NCBI GenBank assembly: GCA_003599815.1 | Contig: QZJZ01000015.1 | Location: 1-61,753, forward strand | Length of the DNA stretch: 61,753 bases | Direction: 5' to 3' | From: Candidatus Auribacter fodinae | GTDB taxonomy: Bacteria; Auribacterota; Auribacteria; Auribacterales; Auribacteraceae | Shown here: positions 47,054 to 55,569 of the stretch, piece after piece | How the letters are laid out: every line of letters starts with the position of its first letter | Numbering within the stretch: the stretch's first letter is position 1 | Notes under the pieces: generated by a model | Told to the model about the DNA's origin: nothing | Seen by the model: the letters and a program-made list of their open reading frames with translations, nothing else | Databases searched by the model: none | Position numbers and translations under genes: made by a program

Positions 47054-47506
47054 ATGCCGAAAAAATTTGTGTTTAAACTTGAAACCGTGCTCCATTATCG
47101 TCAGGTGATCGAGGATAAGAAAAAACGTGAATTTTCACAGGCGTTGAGCGCTCTTGAAAACGAAAAACGCAAACTGCAGGATATTGATAAAAAAATAGCT
47201 GATAAAATAGCGGAATTGGCTCATCTTGAACAAAATTGCCACACTGCTGTTGATTTTTTTAATTATCAGGTGTTTGTAACTCATCTGGAGCAGACTCGAA
47301 AAAAACAAATTTTAGTGATCGAAAAGACACAGGCTGTACTCGCTCAAAAGCGTATGGAATATATTGAAGCAACTAAGAATACAAAAGTTTTACTGCGTTT
47401 GAAAGAGAAAGCGATGACAGATTATTTGAAGGAAATGTCATTTCTGGAACAAAAATTTCTAGATGAATTAGCGACACTCCGTGCCGCAAGAACACATGCA
47501 GTTTAA
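47054..47506 (+). CDS. fliJ: Flagellar export protein FliJ
   Basis: 150 residues, one long antiparallel coiled coil. N terminus FVFKLETVLHYRQVIEDKKKREFSQAL is the usual FliJ start (F-x-L-E/Q-x-V-L-x-Y/H-R). FliJ binds FliI and the export gate, like the gamma subunit of F1. Three bp after fliI. Confidence 0.92.
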   Translation: MPKKFVFKLETVLHYRQVIEDKKKREFSQALSALENEKRKLQDIDKKIADKIAELAHLEQNCHTAVDFFNYQVFVTHLEQTRKKQILVIEKTQAVLAQKRMEYIEATKNTKVLLRLKEKAMTDYLKEMSFLEQKFLDELATLRAARTHAV

Positions 47507-47521
47507 CAGGAGAAAGGTATA

Positions 47522-48118
47522 ATGTCCGTACATAATAAGTCTTCAGTTCAGGGGAATGCCGTACTCGTACTGCTGATGGGGATGTGTGCAATTTTGCTGA
47601 CTGCGCTGATGGTAGTTGGGTTTCTCTATTACAAGAAACAGTCGGTAACCCAGCAGTCCACAGGAGGCGAATCGCAACTGTATCTTGATTATAGCTCATT
47701 GCTGGAAGAAATGAAGGAAAAGCGTAAACTCCTGACAGAGAAAGAAACCATATTGGAAGAACAGGATAAACGGATAAAAAAACTGGAAGCGGAATTACAG
47801 AGCGCTCGGCAAAATCTTGAAGTGTTCCAGAAAGAGGTCTCTAAAAATCTTAAGGTGGTTGAAAGCCAGGAACAGAAGAACCTGAGAAAACTGGCGAAAA
47901 TGTACGGTTTGATGGAAGCAGATAAAGCCGCGCCGATTATCGCGGGACTGGATGATGACACTGTCGTGCAAATCCTGATGATGATGAAAGAACGACAGGC
48001 CGCTAACTTGCTGGCGACCTTCTCTGCAATCAATGGCGAAAATAAAAAACGCGCCGCTCTACTGAGCGCTCGGATGCGTACTCTGACATTTGCTCCACCT
48101 GAAACGGAAGAAAACTAA
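47522..48118 (+). CDS. YlxF/MotE-like membrane protein with MgtE_N-type domain
   Basis: 198 residues. One transmembrane helix (about 13-36), a long coiled coil (about 58-130), and a C-terminal FliG-M/MgtE_N-like helical domain (MYGLMEADKAAPIIAGLDDDTVVQILMMMKERQAANLLATFSAINGENKKRAALLSARM). Proteins of this plan are YlxF, found between fliJ and fliK in Bacillus, and the MotE motility protein of rhizobia. Exactly the same position is kept here. It probably assists stator or export function. A terminator follows. Confidence 0.82.
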   Translation: MSVHNKSSVQGNAVLVLLMGMCAILLTALMVVGFLYYKKQSVTQQSTGGESQLYLDYSSLLEEMKEKRKLLTEKETILEEQDKRIKKLEAELQSARQNLEVFQKEVSKNLKVVESQEQKNLRKLAKMYGLMEADKAAPIIAGLDDDTVVQILMMMKERQAANLLATFSAINGENKKRAALLSARMRTLTFAPPETEEN

Positions 48119-48147
48119 TATTTAGAAGAATTAACTCAAATAATCAG

Positions 48148-48181
48148 CGGTTATACAGTTATTGTATAACCGTTTTTTTTT
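48148..48181 (+). terminator. Rho-independent terminator before the fliK promoter
   Basis: CGGTTATACA (48148-48157) pairs perfectly with TGTATAACCG (48163-48172) around GTTAT, followed by nine T. The rest of the 300-bp gap holds only the sigma-54 promoter of fliK. Confidence 0.9.
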
Positions 48182-48340
48182 ATGCAGAAATTGTTGACCG
48201 ATAATCATTGCATAATTATATCCTATTAGCAGGATTACTTTTACGCTTCTTAAAATACTCCCCGGCAGGAATTGCCTTAAAGGGAATTTTTTGTCCTGTC
48301 AGACACGCCGGAAATTAGCAATTTGAACTTAAAATCGATG

Positions 48341-48356
48341 TGGTACAGCGGTTGCA
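48341..48356 (+). promoter_or_regulatory. Sigma-54 promoter of fliK-flgD-flgE
   Basis: TGGTACAGCGGTTGCA: GG at 48342-48343 and GC at 48354-48355, ten bases apart, a near-perfect match. It is 63 bp before fliK. TCCTGTCAGA at 48294-48303 is the reverse complement of a sequence upstream of fliF. Confidence 0.8.
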
Positions 48357-48418
48357 AACAATATGGGCAACTGAAAGTTCAATAACAAAAACGAGTAGTG
48401 ATTAAAAGGAGCATATTA

Positions 48419-50182
48419 ATGATCGAACAGCTTTTCGCAATCCGTTCCCACAATCTACTCCCTCAGACAGAGAGCATGTTTATCTCTCATCGAATGGAAA
48501 ATTTTGAGGTACCTGACCGGAAAAATTACTCTTTTAACGATTACCTTGCCGAATCCGTCAGTCGTCATGAAAATACGTCCGCATTTCAAAATAACCAACA
48601 TACGCAAAACAGTTATGAAAATCATATCAGACGGGAGAGACAGAATAGTGTTGAAAATACTGATAGTTGCGCACGCAAAGATGATGATCTCTCTGGTTAT
48701 GAAGATAAAGTAGTTGGCAGTAATAGTGAAAAAAACGTTTCTGAAGATGAAAAAATAGATGAAGAATCGGTCCTGGGTGAGCGTCGTCAATCGCCGGAAC
48801 CTGATGAAGAGACTGTAGAGCCTGATTCGATACCTGCTGACCCGTCCGAGCCAGAATCCAGTGAATGGGAAACTGGTACTGGCGCTGAATTACAAACCGA
48901 ACAACCGACAGCGGAAATGGTGCTTACAGCTGAACAGATGGAAATCTCAGCTATTATGAATTCAGAACCTGCAAATGAAGGGCTGGCAATTAGTTCCGAT
49001 GTTAGCACAGGAGAACCTGAAATTCAGGATGTTTTGCCCGAAGTTAAAGTTGCAGAGGATCCAGATAGTATTATATCTGAGTCGGTACTTACGGATAGTA
49101 CACAGATGGTACGGTCTGAAAAAACGCAGGCGGTTGATGCTCTATCAGAGAAAGAAACCAATGTGGTCAATAATCAGCGTCAAGAAACTAGCGTAGAAGA
49201 TATGCTTCAAACTGAAGCTAAAAGTATTGCTAAGGAAATTGAAGAAATCGAAACAACTATAGATGAATTGGATTCCGTTCTTGATGAAGTTGAAGATCAG
49301 CTTGATCTTATTCAGAACAATACTGCTCAGAACCCCAAAGTGCAGGAAAATGCTTCTGAAACTGAAGTGTTGAAACCAGCGGCACCGGTTAATGACAAAG
49401 CAGATCCTGTTGCGAAAATAGCGGAAGACAGCGAAGCGCCGCAAGATGGGGACTATGATCTGGCAGAGTCATTTGATGAATCAACCGAGCAGTCGTTGGA
49501 TGATCCTGCGGAAGACCTTATGTTTACCCAGCCTGAACAGGACGTTGAATCATCGTTTAAAGGTGCAAAAGAAGAGTCAACATCTGCGTTCTCGAGTGAG
49601 TTAGACGCATCAGGCGCGAATCAATCTGTCTCTAAAACAGATAAGACAAACGTTCATATAACTCGGCAAACTATAACTGAATCGGCACGGCATGAAGAGC
49701 CTGTATTGGAGAAATTAGTTGAACGGTCGGTCGTTGATCAGGTGAAGGCGCAATTACAGTTGCGTCATGCTGGTGATATTCGTCAGGCGGAGATGACTTT
49801 CAGGCTCCAACCTGAAAACCTAGGTGAAGTGACTACTCGCCTTATTCTTCAGAACAACAACATGATAGCCAGAATGAACGTTGAAAATGATGCCGTTAAA
49901 ACTGCTCTTGAAGCAAATATCGCGGAGTTACGTAGAACATTGGCTGATCAGGGCATAAAAATAGAAAAAATCGAGGTTACTGTAAAGAGTGATACCGAAT
50001 CGGGAATGAGCTTATTTCACGATCATCGCAGTGCTCAGGGGTTTAATGACGCCGCCCGTAAACGGAACGCTTCAAAAAGAAACGGCTATACTCAGAGTGT
50101 GAAATCATCGCATTCAGCGTCTTCCGGCAGTGCCCGGCAAAATTTGAGAATGGAAAATGGTCGTCTGGACTATCTGGTATAA
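48419..50182 (+). CDS. fliK: Flagellar hook-length control protein FliK
   Basis: 587 residues. A long, strongly acidic, Glu/Asp/Ser-rich and probably unfolded middle (about 60-420) separates a short N terminus from a C-terminal Flg_hook domain (about 440-530: QAEMTFRLQPENLGEVTTRLILQNNNMIARM). FliK acts as a ruler and switches export specificity when the hook is complete. It is longer than the Salmonella protein (405 residues), which may fit a longer hook or the unusually large FlgE. ATG 48419 has AAAGGAG; an in-frame ATG at 48398 is rejected. Confidence 0.9.
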   Translation: MIEQLFAIRSHNLLPQTESMFISHRMENFEVPDRKNYSFNDYLAESVSRHENTSAFQNNQHTQNSYENHIRRERQNSVENTDSCARKDDDLSGYEDKVVGSNSEKNVSEDEKIDEESVLGERRQSPEPDEETVEPDSIPADPSEPESSEWETGTGAELQTEQPTAEMVLTAEQMEISAIMNSEPANEGLAISSDVSTGEPEIQDVLPEVKVAEDPDSIISESVLTDSTQMVRSEKTQAVDALSEKETNVVNNQRQETSVEDMLQTEAKSIAKEIEEIETTIDELDSVLDEVEDQLDLIQNNTAQNPKVQENASETEVLKPAAPVNDKADPVAKIAEDSEAPQDGDYDLAESFDESTEQSLDDPAEDLMFTQPEQDVESSFKGAKEESTSAFSSELDASGANQSVSKTDKTNVHITRQTITESARHEEPVLEKLVERSVVDQVKAQLQLRHAGDIRQAEMTFRLQPENLGEVTTRLILQNNNMIARMNVENDAVKTALEANIAELRRTLADQGIKIEKIEVTVKSDTESGMSLFHDHRSAQGFNDAARKRNASKRNGYTQSVKSSHSASSGSARQNLRMENGRLDYLV

Positions 50183-50194
50183 GGAGATCGAATT

Positions 50195-50620
50195 ATGAGT
50201 ATTTCAGCAACTCAGTCAACAAGCACGCAGGAATCGAGTAGCTCAAGCAAATTATTTAGTTCGGAAAGTTCTAATCTTGGCAAAGATGATTTCCTTAACC
50301 TTTTTGTTGCTCAGCTGGCCAATCAGGATCCTATGGAACCATTGAGCAACGAGGAGTTTATCGCGCAGATGGCTACCTTTTCACAGCTGGAACAATTGAC
50401 TAATTTAAATAGTAGTTTTGAGTCGTTTGCCCGCGGACAGATACTTTCAGGAAGCAGTGGGCTTATCGGCAAAACCGTTACCGCTATTGACGGCAGCGGT
50501 GATGAGCAATCTGAAGTGACCGGCGTGGTAAATGCGGTATTATACAAAAACGGCAAGGCGCTCGTTGCAATCGGTGATAAAGAGATATCAATTAATAATA
50601 TTACGGAAATTAATGGATAA
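50195..50620 (+). CDS. flgD: Flagellar hook cap / scaffolding protein FlgD
   Basis: 141 residues, short form. The FlgD N-terminal signature LGKDDFLNLFVAQLANQDPMEPLSNEEFIAQMATFSQLEQL is intact. The C-terminal part contains only the short SH3-like GLIGKTV...INNITEI segment seen in Gram-positive and other short FlgD proteins, without the larger FnIII-like domain. It caps the growing hook. AAGGAG precedes ATG. Confidence 0.95.
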   Translation: MSISATQSTSTQESSSSSKLFSSESSNLGKDDFLNLFVAQLANQDPMEPLSNEEFIAQMATFSQLEQLTNLNSSFESFARGQILSGSSGLIGKTVTAIDGSGDEQSEVTGVVNAVLYKNGKALVAIGDKEISINNITEING

Positions 50621-50651
50621 TATACCAGTCTGCTAAAAGGAGGACAATTTT

Positions 50652-52712
50652 ATGGCAATCAGAGCTTTATACTCAGGTGTTTCCGGTCTTAAAAATTTTC
50701 AGACACAGCTCGACGTAATCGGTAATAATATCTCCAACTCTCAGACGTCAGGATTTAAAGCTTCACGTGTGACATTTTCCAGTTTGATGTATCAGACCAT
50801 GGCCGGCGCTTCCGGTCCTACCGCGACTCGCGGCGGTGTGAATCCCAAACAGATTGGGCTTGGTTCAACAATTAATTCCATTGATCAGGATTTTGAACAG
50901 GGTAACCTGTTGTCCACCGGACGCAAGACAGATCTTGCTATTCAGGGAGGCGGCTTTTTTGCCGTAACGAATGGCGTAAACCAGAACTATACGCGTAATG
51001 GCGCATTTAATTTTGATGAAGAAGGAAACCTTGTCTATGACGGTGGTTATAAAGTTATGGGCGTCAACGCTGAGGACGGTATACTCGGAACTCAGCTTGA
51101 GGCTATCAGAATACCCCGCGGTATTACGCTGGCGGCATCGCCGACAACCTCCATCGACCTTGTCGGCAATCTTGATGCCAGCGCTGAACAGGTCGGTACT
51201 GTTCTCCAGACAGACCAGTTTTATTCTGCTGAACAGGCAGGACAGGACAATACGATGGAAGGGCTTCTTGCCACCGGGTCAGCAAATACCGTTATTGCCG
51301 GACTTGTCGACGGCTCTACCACTGTTACCGTAACTACAGCTTCCGATACAGGGACATATACATATAGTTCGACTCCTGTATCCAGCCCTGCTACATCACT
51401 GACATTTAATTCTCTTGATGATCTTGCGGCGGCAATAGCGGCTGATATCTCGGATATCTCATCTGTTGCGGTAAATACTGACGGGGCATTGGAATTTACT
51501 AGCGGCGCGAATGGAAATACTTTAACTATTACCAGCAACTCTGCAGTACTGCAAACGGCGCTGGCAACCGCCAACCGTGCTTCAGGTGCTTTTGATAATG
51601 CGGTTACTGCTGAATCAGATGAATTTTCTCATCAGGCAAAGTCAACGGATCTGCTGACTACCTTACGCAATTCAAGCGGAGTTGACCTTGGGCTTCAGGC
51701 TGGCGATACTATCACTGTTGACGGCAGTGTTGGTGGAACTGCTGTAACACAGGGGTCTTTGACTGTTGCCGCCGGCACAACACTGGACGATTATACCGAT
51801 CAGATTCAATCAACACTGGGCATTACTACAAGCAATAATGTTAGTATTAGCGGCGGGCGATTGATTATCAATGGCGATGGCGGGTCAGATTATGCGTTGA
51901 GCGCTATGAACGTATCAACTTCAGGAACACGCGCAAATTTTGATGCTATTTTTGACAGTTCGTCAGGGAACTATGCATCAACCCAGGCAGCTTCGGATAA
52001 CCATACCCGTTCATTTACAGCATATGATTCCGATGGCACCGCGCACACAGTTACCGTTAAATACAATATCCGTGAGTCGTCAGGCAATCAGACACGGTAT
52101 GCGATAGATTTTTCCAGTGTCATTACAGCTTCAGGGCAGGCTGACCTTTCGATCACGCCATCTTCCGGTACGGTAGTCGGTAACCCGGACGGTTCTCTCG
52201 CATCGTTTGATCCTCCGACAATAACCATTCAGCCGGCCGGTGTAGGCAACCCGATGGTTATTTCGATTGATCCGGGTACAGCCAGCGGTTTTCTTGGGCT
52301 TGTTATGTTTGAAGGTGACTCCACAGCCGGTGTCCGCAATGTGAACGGCTACGCAAGCGGCGACCTTCAGGACGTTACTGTCGCGTCAAACGGCAATATC
52401 TACGGTAATTTTACCAACGGACAGGTACAAACACTGGCACAGATACGTATTGCGTCGTTTGACAACGATGCCGGGCTTGAAAATACCGATAGCGGTATGT
52501 TTCGTGAAACTGACAACTCTGGAACTCCGGTCATTGATTCACCGGGACTGGGCAACAGAGGGTCACTGGTTGTGAGTACACTGGAATCATCCAATGTTGA
52601 TCTTGCACGCGAATTTGTCAGCATGATAACCGCGCAACGCGGGTTCCAGACAAATTCCCGTGTGATACGAACTGCTGATGAAGTTCTTCAGGAACTTGTC
52701 AATATAGTATAA
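50652..52712 (+). CDS. flgE: Flagellar hook protein FlgE, long form
   Basis: 686 residues compared with about 400 in enterics. Conserved ends: MAIRALYSGVSGLKNFQ with NNISNSQTSGFKASR, and NVDLAREFVSMITAQRGFQTNSRVIRTADEVLQELVNIV. The extra length is in surface domains (about 200-470), rich in Thr, Ser, Ala, Gly and Asp with repeated TVTVTT/TLTITS strands. Such insertions occur in long FlgE of Bdellovibrio, Helicobacter and others. The hook is assembled outside the cell, so the inserted part may be glycosylated or protective. AGGAGG precedes ATG 50652, and a strong terminator follows. Confidence 0.93.
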   Translation: MAIRALYSGVSGLKNFQTQLDVIGNNISNSQTSGFKASRVTFSSLMYQTMAGASGPTATRGGVNPKQIGLGSTINSIDQDFEQGNLLSTGRKTDLAIQGGGFFAVTNGVNQNYTRNGAFNFDEEGNLVYDGGYKVMGVNAEDGILGTQLEAIRIPRGITLAASPTTSIDLVGNLDASAEQVGTVLQTDQFYSAEQAGQDNTMEGLLATGSANTVIAGLVDGSTTVTVTTASDTGTYTYSSTPVSSPATSLTFNSLDDLAAAIAADISDISSVAVNTDGALEFTSGANGNTLTITSNSAVLQTALATANRASGAFDNAVTAESDEFSHQAKSTDLLTTLRNSSGVDLGLQAGDTITVDGSVGGTAVTQGSLTVAAGTTLDDYTDQIQSTLGITTSNNVSISGGRLIINGDGGSDYALSAMNVSTSGTRANFDAIFDSSSGNYASTQAASDNHTRSFTAYDSDGTAHTVTVKYNIRESSGNQTRYAIDFSSVITASGQADLSITPSSGTVVGNPDGSLASFDPPTITIQPAGVGNPMVISIDPGTASGFLGLVMFEGDSTAGVRNVNGYASGDLQDVTVASNGNIYGNFTNGQVQTLAQIRIASFDNDAGLENTDSGMFRETDNSGTPVIDSPGLGNRGSLVVSTLESSNVDLAREFVSMITAQRGFQTNSRVIRTADEVLQELVNIV

Positions 52713-52743
52713 TAAATCCCACACTCTGATATCCTGACCGCCT

Positions 52744-52781
52744 GCATCCGGGAACTTCGGTTCCCGGATGCTCTTTTTTTT
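52744..52781 (+). terminator. Rho-independent terminator after flgE
   Basis: A perfect 12-bp stem, GCATCCGGGAAC (52744-52755) with GTTCCCGGATGC (52760-52771), TTCG loop, then TCTTTTTTTTTT. It touches the next promoter. Confidence 0.95.
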
Positions 52782-52806
52782 AAGTAACTTCTGAATATGC
52801 CGATAA
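52780..52806 (+). promoter_or_regulatory. Sigma-28 (FliA) type promoter of the motA operon
   Basis: GCCGATAA at 52799-52806 is the exact sigma-28 -10 consensus. Eleven bases upstream is TTAAGTAA (52780-52787), five of eight matches to TAAAGTTT. No sigma-54 box exists in this gap. motAB are late, FliA-dependent genes in enteric bacteria. Confidence 0.7.
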
Positions 52807-52880
52807 TATAGATAACTAATTGTATATATTTCACCAAGAGCAGTTATAGCTTTGAAAAATTCCGTCAGGAGGGAGTACGG

Positions 52881-53666
52881 ATGGACATATCAACAGTACT
52901 TGGATTGGTTATCGGCTGTCTGGTTATGGCGCTGGGTATTGTATCCGGTTCGGGCATAAAGGGATTCTTTATGTTTATCGACATTCCGTCCGCGTTTATC
53001 GTGGTCGGGGGTACGTTTGGTGTTATTCTGATTGTCTGTCCTATGGAACAATTTCTGAATACCATGCGGGTTATGGCAAAAGTATTTTTGCATAAGAAAC
53101 AAAGCCCTCAGGAAATTATTGAACAGATGGTATTATTCGCGACACGCGCGCGCCGCGAAGGTATTCTTGCTCTGGAAGAAGAAGCGGACAAAGCCAATGA
53201 CAGTTTTTTGAAACAAGGAATACAGCTTGCCGTAGACGGTACGTCTCCCGAAGCATTGCGAGAAATTATGGAAAATGAACTAAACTCTTTGATGTCAAGA
53301 CATAAAGACGGACAGAATATTCTGATCGCCGGCGGTACATACGCCCCGGCATTTGGAATGATCGGAACGCTTATCGGCCTTGTTCTTATGCTTGCTACTC
53401 TTGATAATCCCGATACTATCGGACCTAAAATGGCGGTAGCGCTTATAACAACTTTCTATGGAGCGCTCATTGCAAACTTCATGCTTCTTCCCATGGCTGA
53501 AAAACTGAAAACACGTTCAAAGGACGAGCTTCTTATCAAAGAAGTAATGATTGAAGGTATTCTCAGTATCCAATCCGGTGATAACCCGCGGCTGGTTGAA
53601 CAGAAATTAAACGCATTTCTGGCTCCTAAGAAACGGTTTGTGTCGACAAACACAAAAGAGGGGTAA
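52881..53666 (+). CDS. motA: Flagellar motor stator protein MotA
   Basis: 261 residues with four membrane helices (about 5-24, 31-50, 149-170, 182-202). The GGTYAPAFGMIGTLIGLVLML and MAVALITTFYGALIANFMLLPMAEKL stretches are the MotA/PomA signature. The cytoplasmic loop between helices 2 and 3 carries the charged residues that meet FliG. Ion type (H+ or Na+) cannot be told. AGGAGGG precedes ATG 52881. Confidence 0.95.
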   Translation: MDISTVLGLVIGCLVMALGIVSGSGIKGFFMFIDIPSAFIVVGGTFGVILIVCPMEQFLNTMRVMAKVFLHKKQSPQEIIEQMVLFATRARREGILALEEEADKANDSFLKQGIQLAVDGTSPEALREIMENELNSLMSRHKDGQNILIAGGTYAPAFGMIGTLIGLVLMLATLDNPDTIGPKMAVALITTFYGALIANFMLLPMAEKLKTRSKDELLIKEVMIEGILSIQSGDNPRLVEQKLNAFLAPKKRFVSTNTKEG

Positions 53667-53671
53667 AATTC

Positions 53672-54439
53672 ATGGCTAAAAAACAAGTCGAAGACTCTGC
53701 CGGGCCGGGCGCGCCTGCGTGGATGGTGACATATGGCGACATGATGACACTTCTACTGTGTTTTTTCGTGCTGCTTCTTTCTTTTTCATCGACCGAGCAG
53801 GCGGCTTTCCAGAAAGCAATGGGGTCACTGAAAGGCGCTTTAGGCATATTGATAAGCCCGAATATGTCTATTCATATTCAGGATGTAACGACTGCGGAAG
53901 TTGTTCCGAAAAATGAGCCGAGTAACCTTAAAGAGCAGGCTGACCAGGATGAATCAGTGGAGGAAAGTTACCTGATGATGCTGGCGCAGGAAATACAGAC
54001 GTCTGCTGAGAAAAGCGGTATCGGCGGAACGATGGATATTGTTAAAGTATTTAACGCATTGCGGATACGCCTGCCGGCAGAAGTTTTGTTTGAAGAAGCC
54101 AAACTGGACTTAAGCCCCATGTCAGCTTCGGTGCTTGGATCTATTATCGATATGTTGTCTGACATACCATACAATATTCAAATTGAAGGGCACACTGATA
54201 ACGTGCCAATCTTTTCCGAACAGTATGATTCCAACTGGGAATTGTCCGGTGCTCGTGCCGTAACTGTTTTGCATTATTTTGTAAAGAAGGGCATCAGCCC
54301 TGAACGGTTAAGTGCTGTTGCATGCGGTGAATTCAAACCGATCGCATCAAACGACACGAACGAGGGCAGAGAACGCAACCGTCGTGTTGAGTTGGTTATC
54401 AGCGCTCAACAAAAAGAGAAAAAAAAGGGTGATAAGTAA
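53672..54439 (+). CDS. motB: Flagellar motor stator protein MotB
   Basis: 255 residues. One membrane helix with the ion-carrying Asp23 in WMVTYGDMMTLLLCFFVLLLSFSS, then a plug/linker and a C-terminal OmpA-like peptidoglycan-binding domain (IEGHTDNVPI ... NWELSGARAVTVLHYFV ... ACGEFKPIASNDTNEGRERNRRVELVI). It anchors the stator. Its stop shares one base with the next start. Confidence 0.95.
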   Translation: MAKKQVEDSAGPGAPAWMVTYGDMMTLLLCFFVLLLSFSSTEQAAFQKAMGSLKGALGILISPNMSIHIQDVTTAEVVPKNEPSNLKEQADQDESVEESYLMMLAQEIQTSAEKSGIGGTMDIVKVFNALRIRLPAEVLFEEAKLDLSPMSASVLGSIIDMLSDIPYNIQIEGHTDNVPIFSEQYDSNWELSGARAVTVLHYFVKKGISPERLSAVACGEFKPIASNDTNEGRERNRRVELVISAQQKEKKKGDK

Positions 54440-55038
54440 TGCCGGACGATTTTATTGATCAGATGGACGCTGAAATGGACGATACCTTTTCGAAGAAAAG
54501 GCGGAAAACAGAAGAAAATGAACCTGCACCTGAAGAACCGCCGTTTTTCGCAAAAACATCTAACATAATACTGTTTATGGTGATGCCTGCATTGATTGCG
54601 ATCCTGCTCTCCAATATTGCAACAGGATATATCAGCTTCAGCCTGACTAAAAAGTTCGTGAAATCTAAATATTATCAGGATGCAAACATTTATCCGGAGG
54701 GAAAATACCGGGGACCGGTTCTTCATATCGAACGAAAATATTACCAGCTTCAAAATGCTGAAGTGCCTTTGTTTCTTGATTTCGAAGCTTATATTGAAAT
54801 TCAGGATCAGTCCATGATTGATGAAGTATGGGAAAAGGAATCCCGTATACGGCATATTGTGAATCAGACATTAACAACGAGCGATGCCGCTAATTTTTAT
54901 TCCCGAAGTGGCATACAACATGCTCGAAGAATAATGATGGAAGAAATCAATAAGATATTTAAGGATGCACGTATAGTAGATGTGTACTTTACTGAGTTTA
55001 AAGTTGTGCAAAATTTAGACATCTCATCAACACAGTAA
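54439..55038 (+). CDS. FliL-like protein, first of two tandem copies
   Basis: 199 residues. An acidic cytoplasmic N terminus, one membrane helix (about 36-60), then a FliL-type domain (VPLFLDFEAYIEIQD ... RHIVNQTLTTSDAANFYSRSGIQHARRIMMEEINKIFKDARIVDVYFTEFKVVQ). FliL rings surround and stabilise the stator. The domain is less typical than that of the next gene, which also ends in YFTEF-VQ. The tandem copies suggest division of labour or a mixed ring. Confidence 0.75.
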   Translation: MPDDFIDQMDAEMDDTFSKKRRKTEENEPAPEEPPFFAKTSNIILFMVMPALIAILLSNIATGYISFSLTKKFVKSKYYQDANIYPEGKYRGPVLHIERKYYQLQNAEVPLFLDFEAYIEIQDQSMIDEVWEKESRIRHIVNQTLTTSDAANFYSRSGIQHARRIMMEEINKIFKDARIVDVYFTEFKVVQNLDISSTQ

Positions 55039-55065
55039 ATTGCATACGGGAAAAGGAGTTATGCT

Positions 55066-55542
55066 ATGCCGGAAGAAAATGATGTAACACAAGCTCAGCC
55101 TAAAAAGAAGTCCTCGCTGAAACTGGTTCTGATAGGGTTGATTGTAATGATATTGGTGCCAGTCATTGGGTTTGGAATTGCGGCGAAAGTCCTTATGTCC
55201 GATTCTGAGAAGAAGACGGATTCTCTCGAGGACAACGAAATGGGCGAAGTATATCCCTTAGAAACAATTGTGGTCAATATAGCCAATACCCACGGAACTC
55301 GTTACTTGCGGGCCGGCATTACATTCGAAGTCAGCGGTAAAGAGGTTATCAAAGAACTTGATAAGCGCAATTCTCAGGTAACAGATATTCTTATCATGAT
55401 ATTAAGCAACAAAGAGCTTAACGACCTGATTGATACTGCCGGGAAAAATCAGATACGGCGTGAAATATTGGACAAAGTCAATGCGAAGTTGACAGACGGC
55501 AAATTGAAAAATATCTACTTTACCGAATTTGTAATTCAATAA
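55066..55542 (+). CDS. fliL: Flagellar basal body-associated protein FliL
   Basis: 158 residues. One membrane helix (about 18-41), then the FliL domain: YPLETIVVNIANTHGTRYLRAGITFEVSG, ILIMILSNKELNDLIDTAGKNQIRREILDKVNAKLTDGKLKNIYFTEFVIQ, the standard end of the family. AAAAGGAG precedes the ATG. It lies directly before fliM as in most flagellar operons. Confidence 0.93.
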   Translation: MPEENDVTQAQPKKKSSLKLVLIGLIVMILVPVIGFGIAAKVLMSDSEKKTDSLEDNEMGEVYPLETIVVNIANTHGTRYLRAGITFEVSGKEVIKELDKRNSQVTDILIMILSNKELNDLIDTAGKNQIRREILDKVNAKLTDGKLKNIYFTEFVIQ

Positions 55543-55569
55543 CAATGGTATTTGGGGTTATCTGTTCTA

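Noticed and set aside
48196-48206. ACCGATAA after the terminator at 48148 as a sigma-28 promoter
   Set aside because: No TAAA-type -35 box 11 bases upstream; the real promoter of fliK is the sigma-54 box at 48341.
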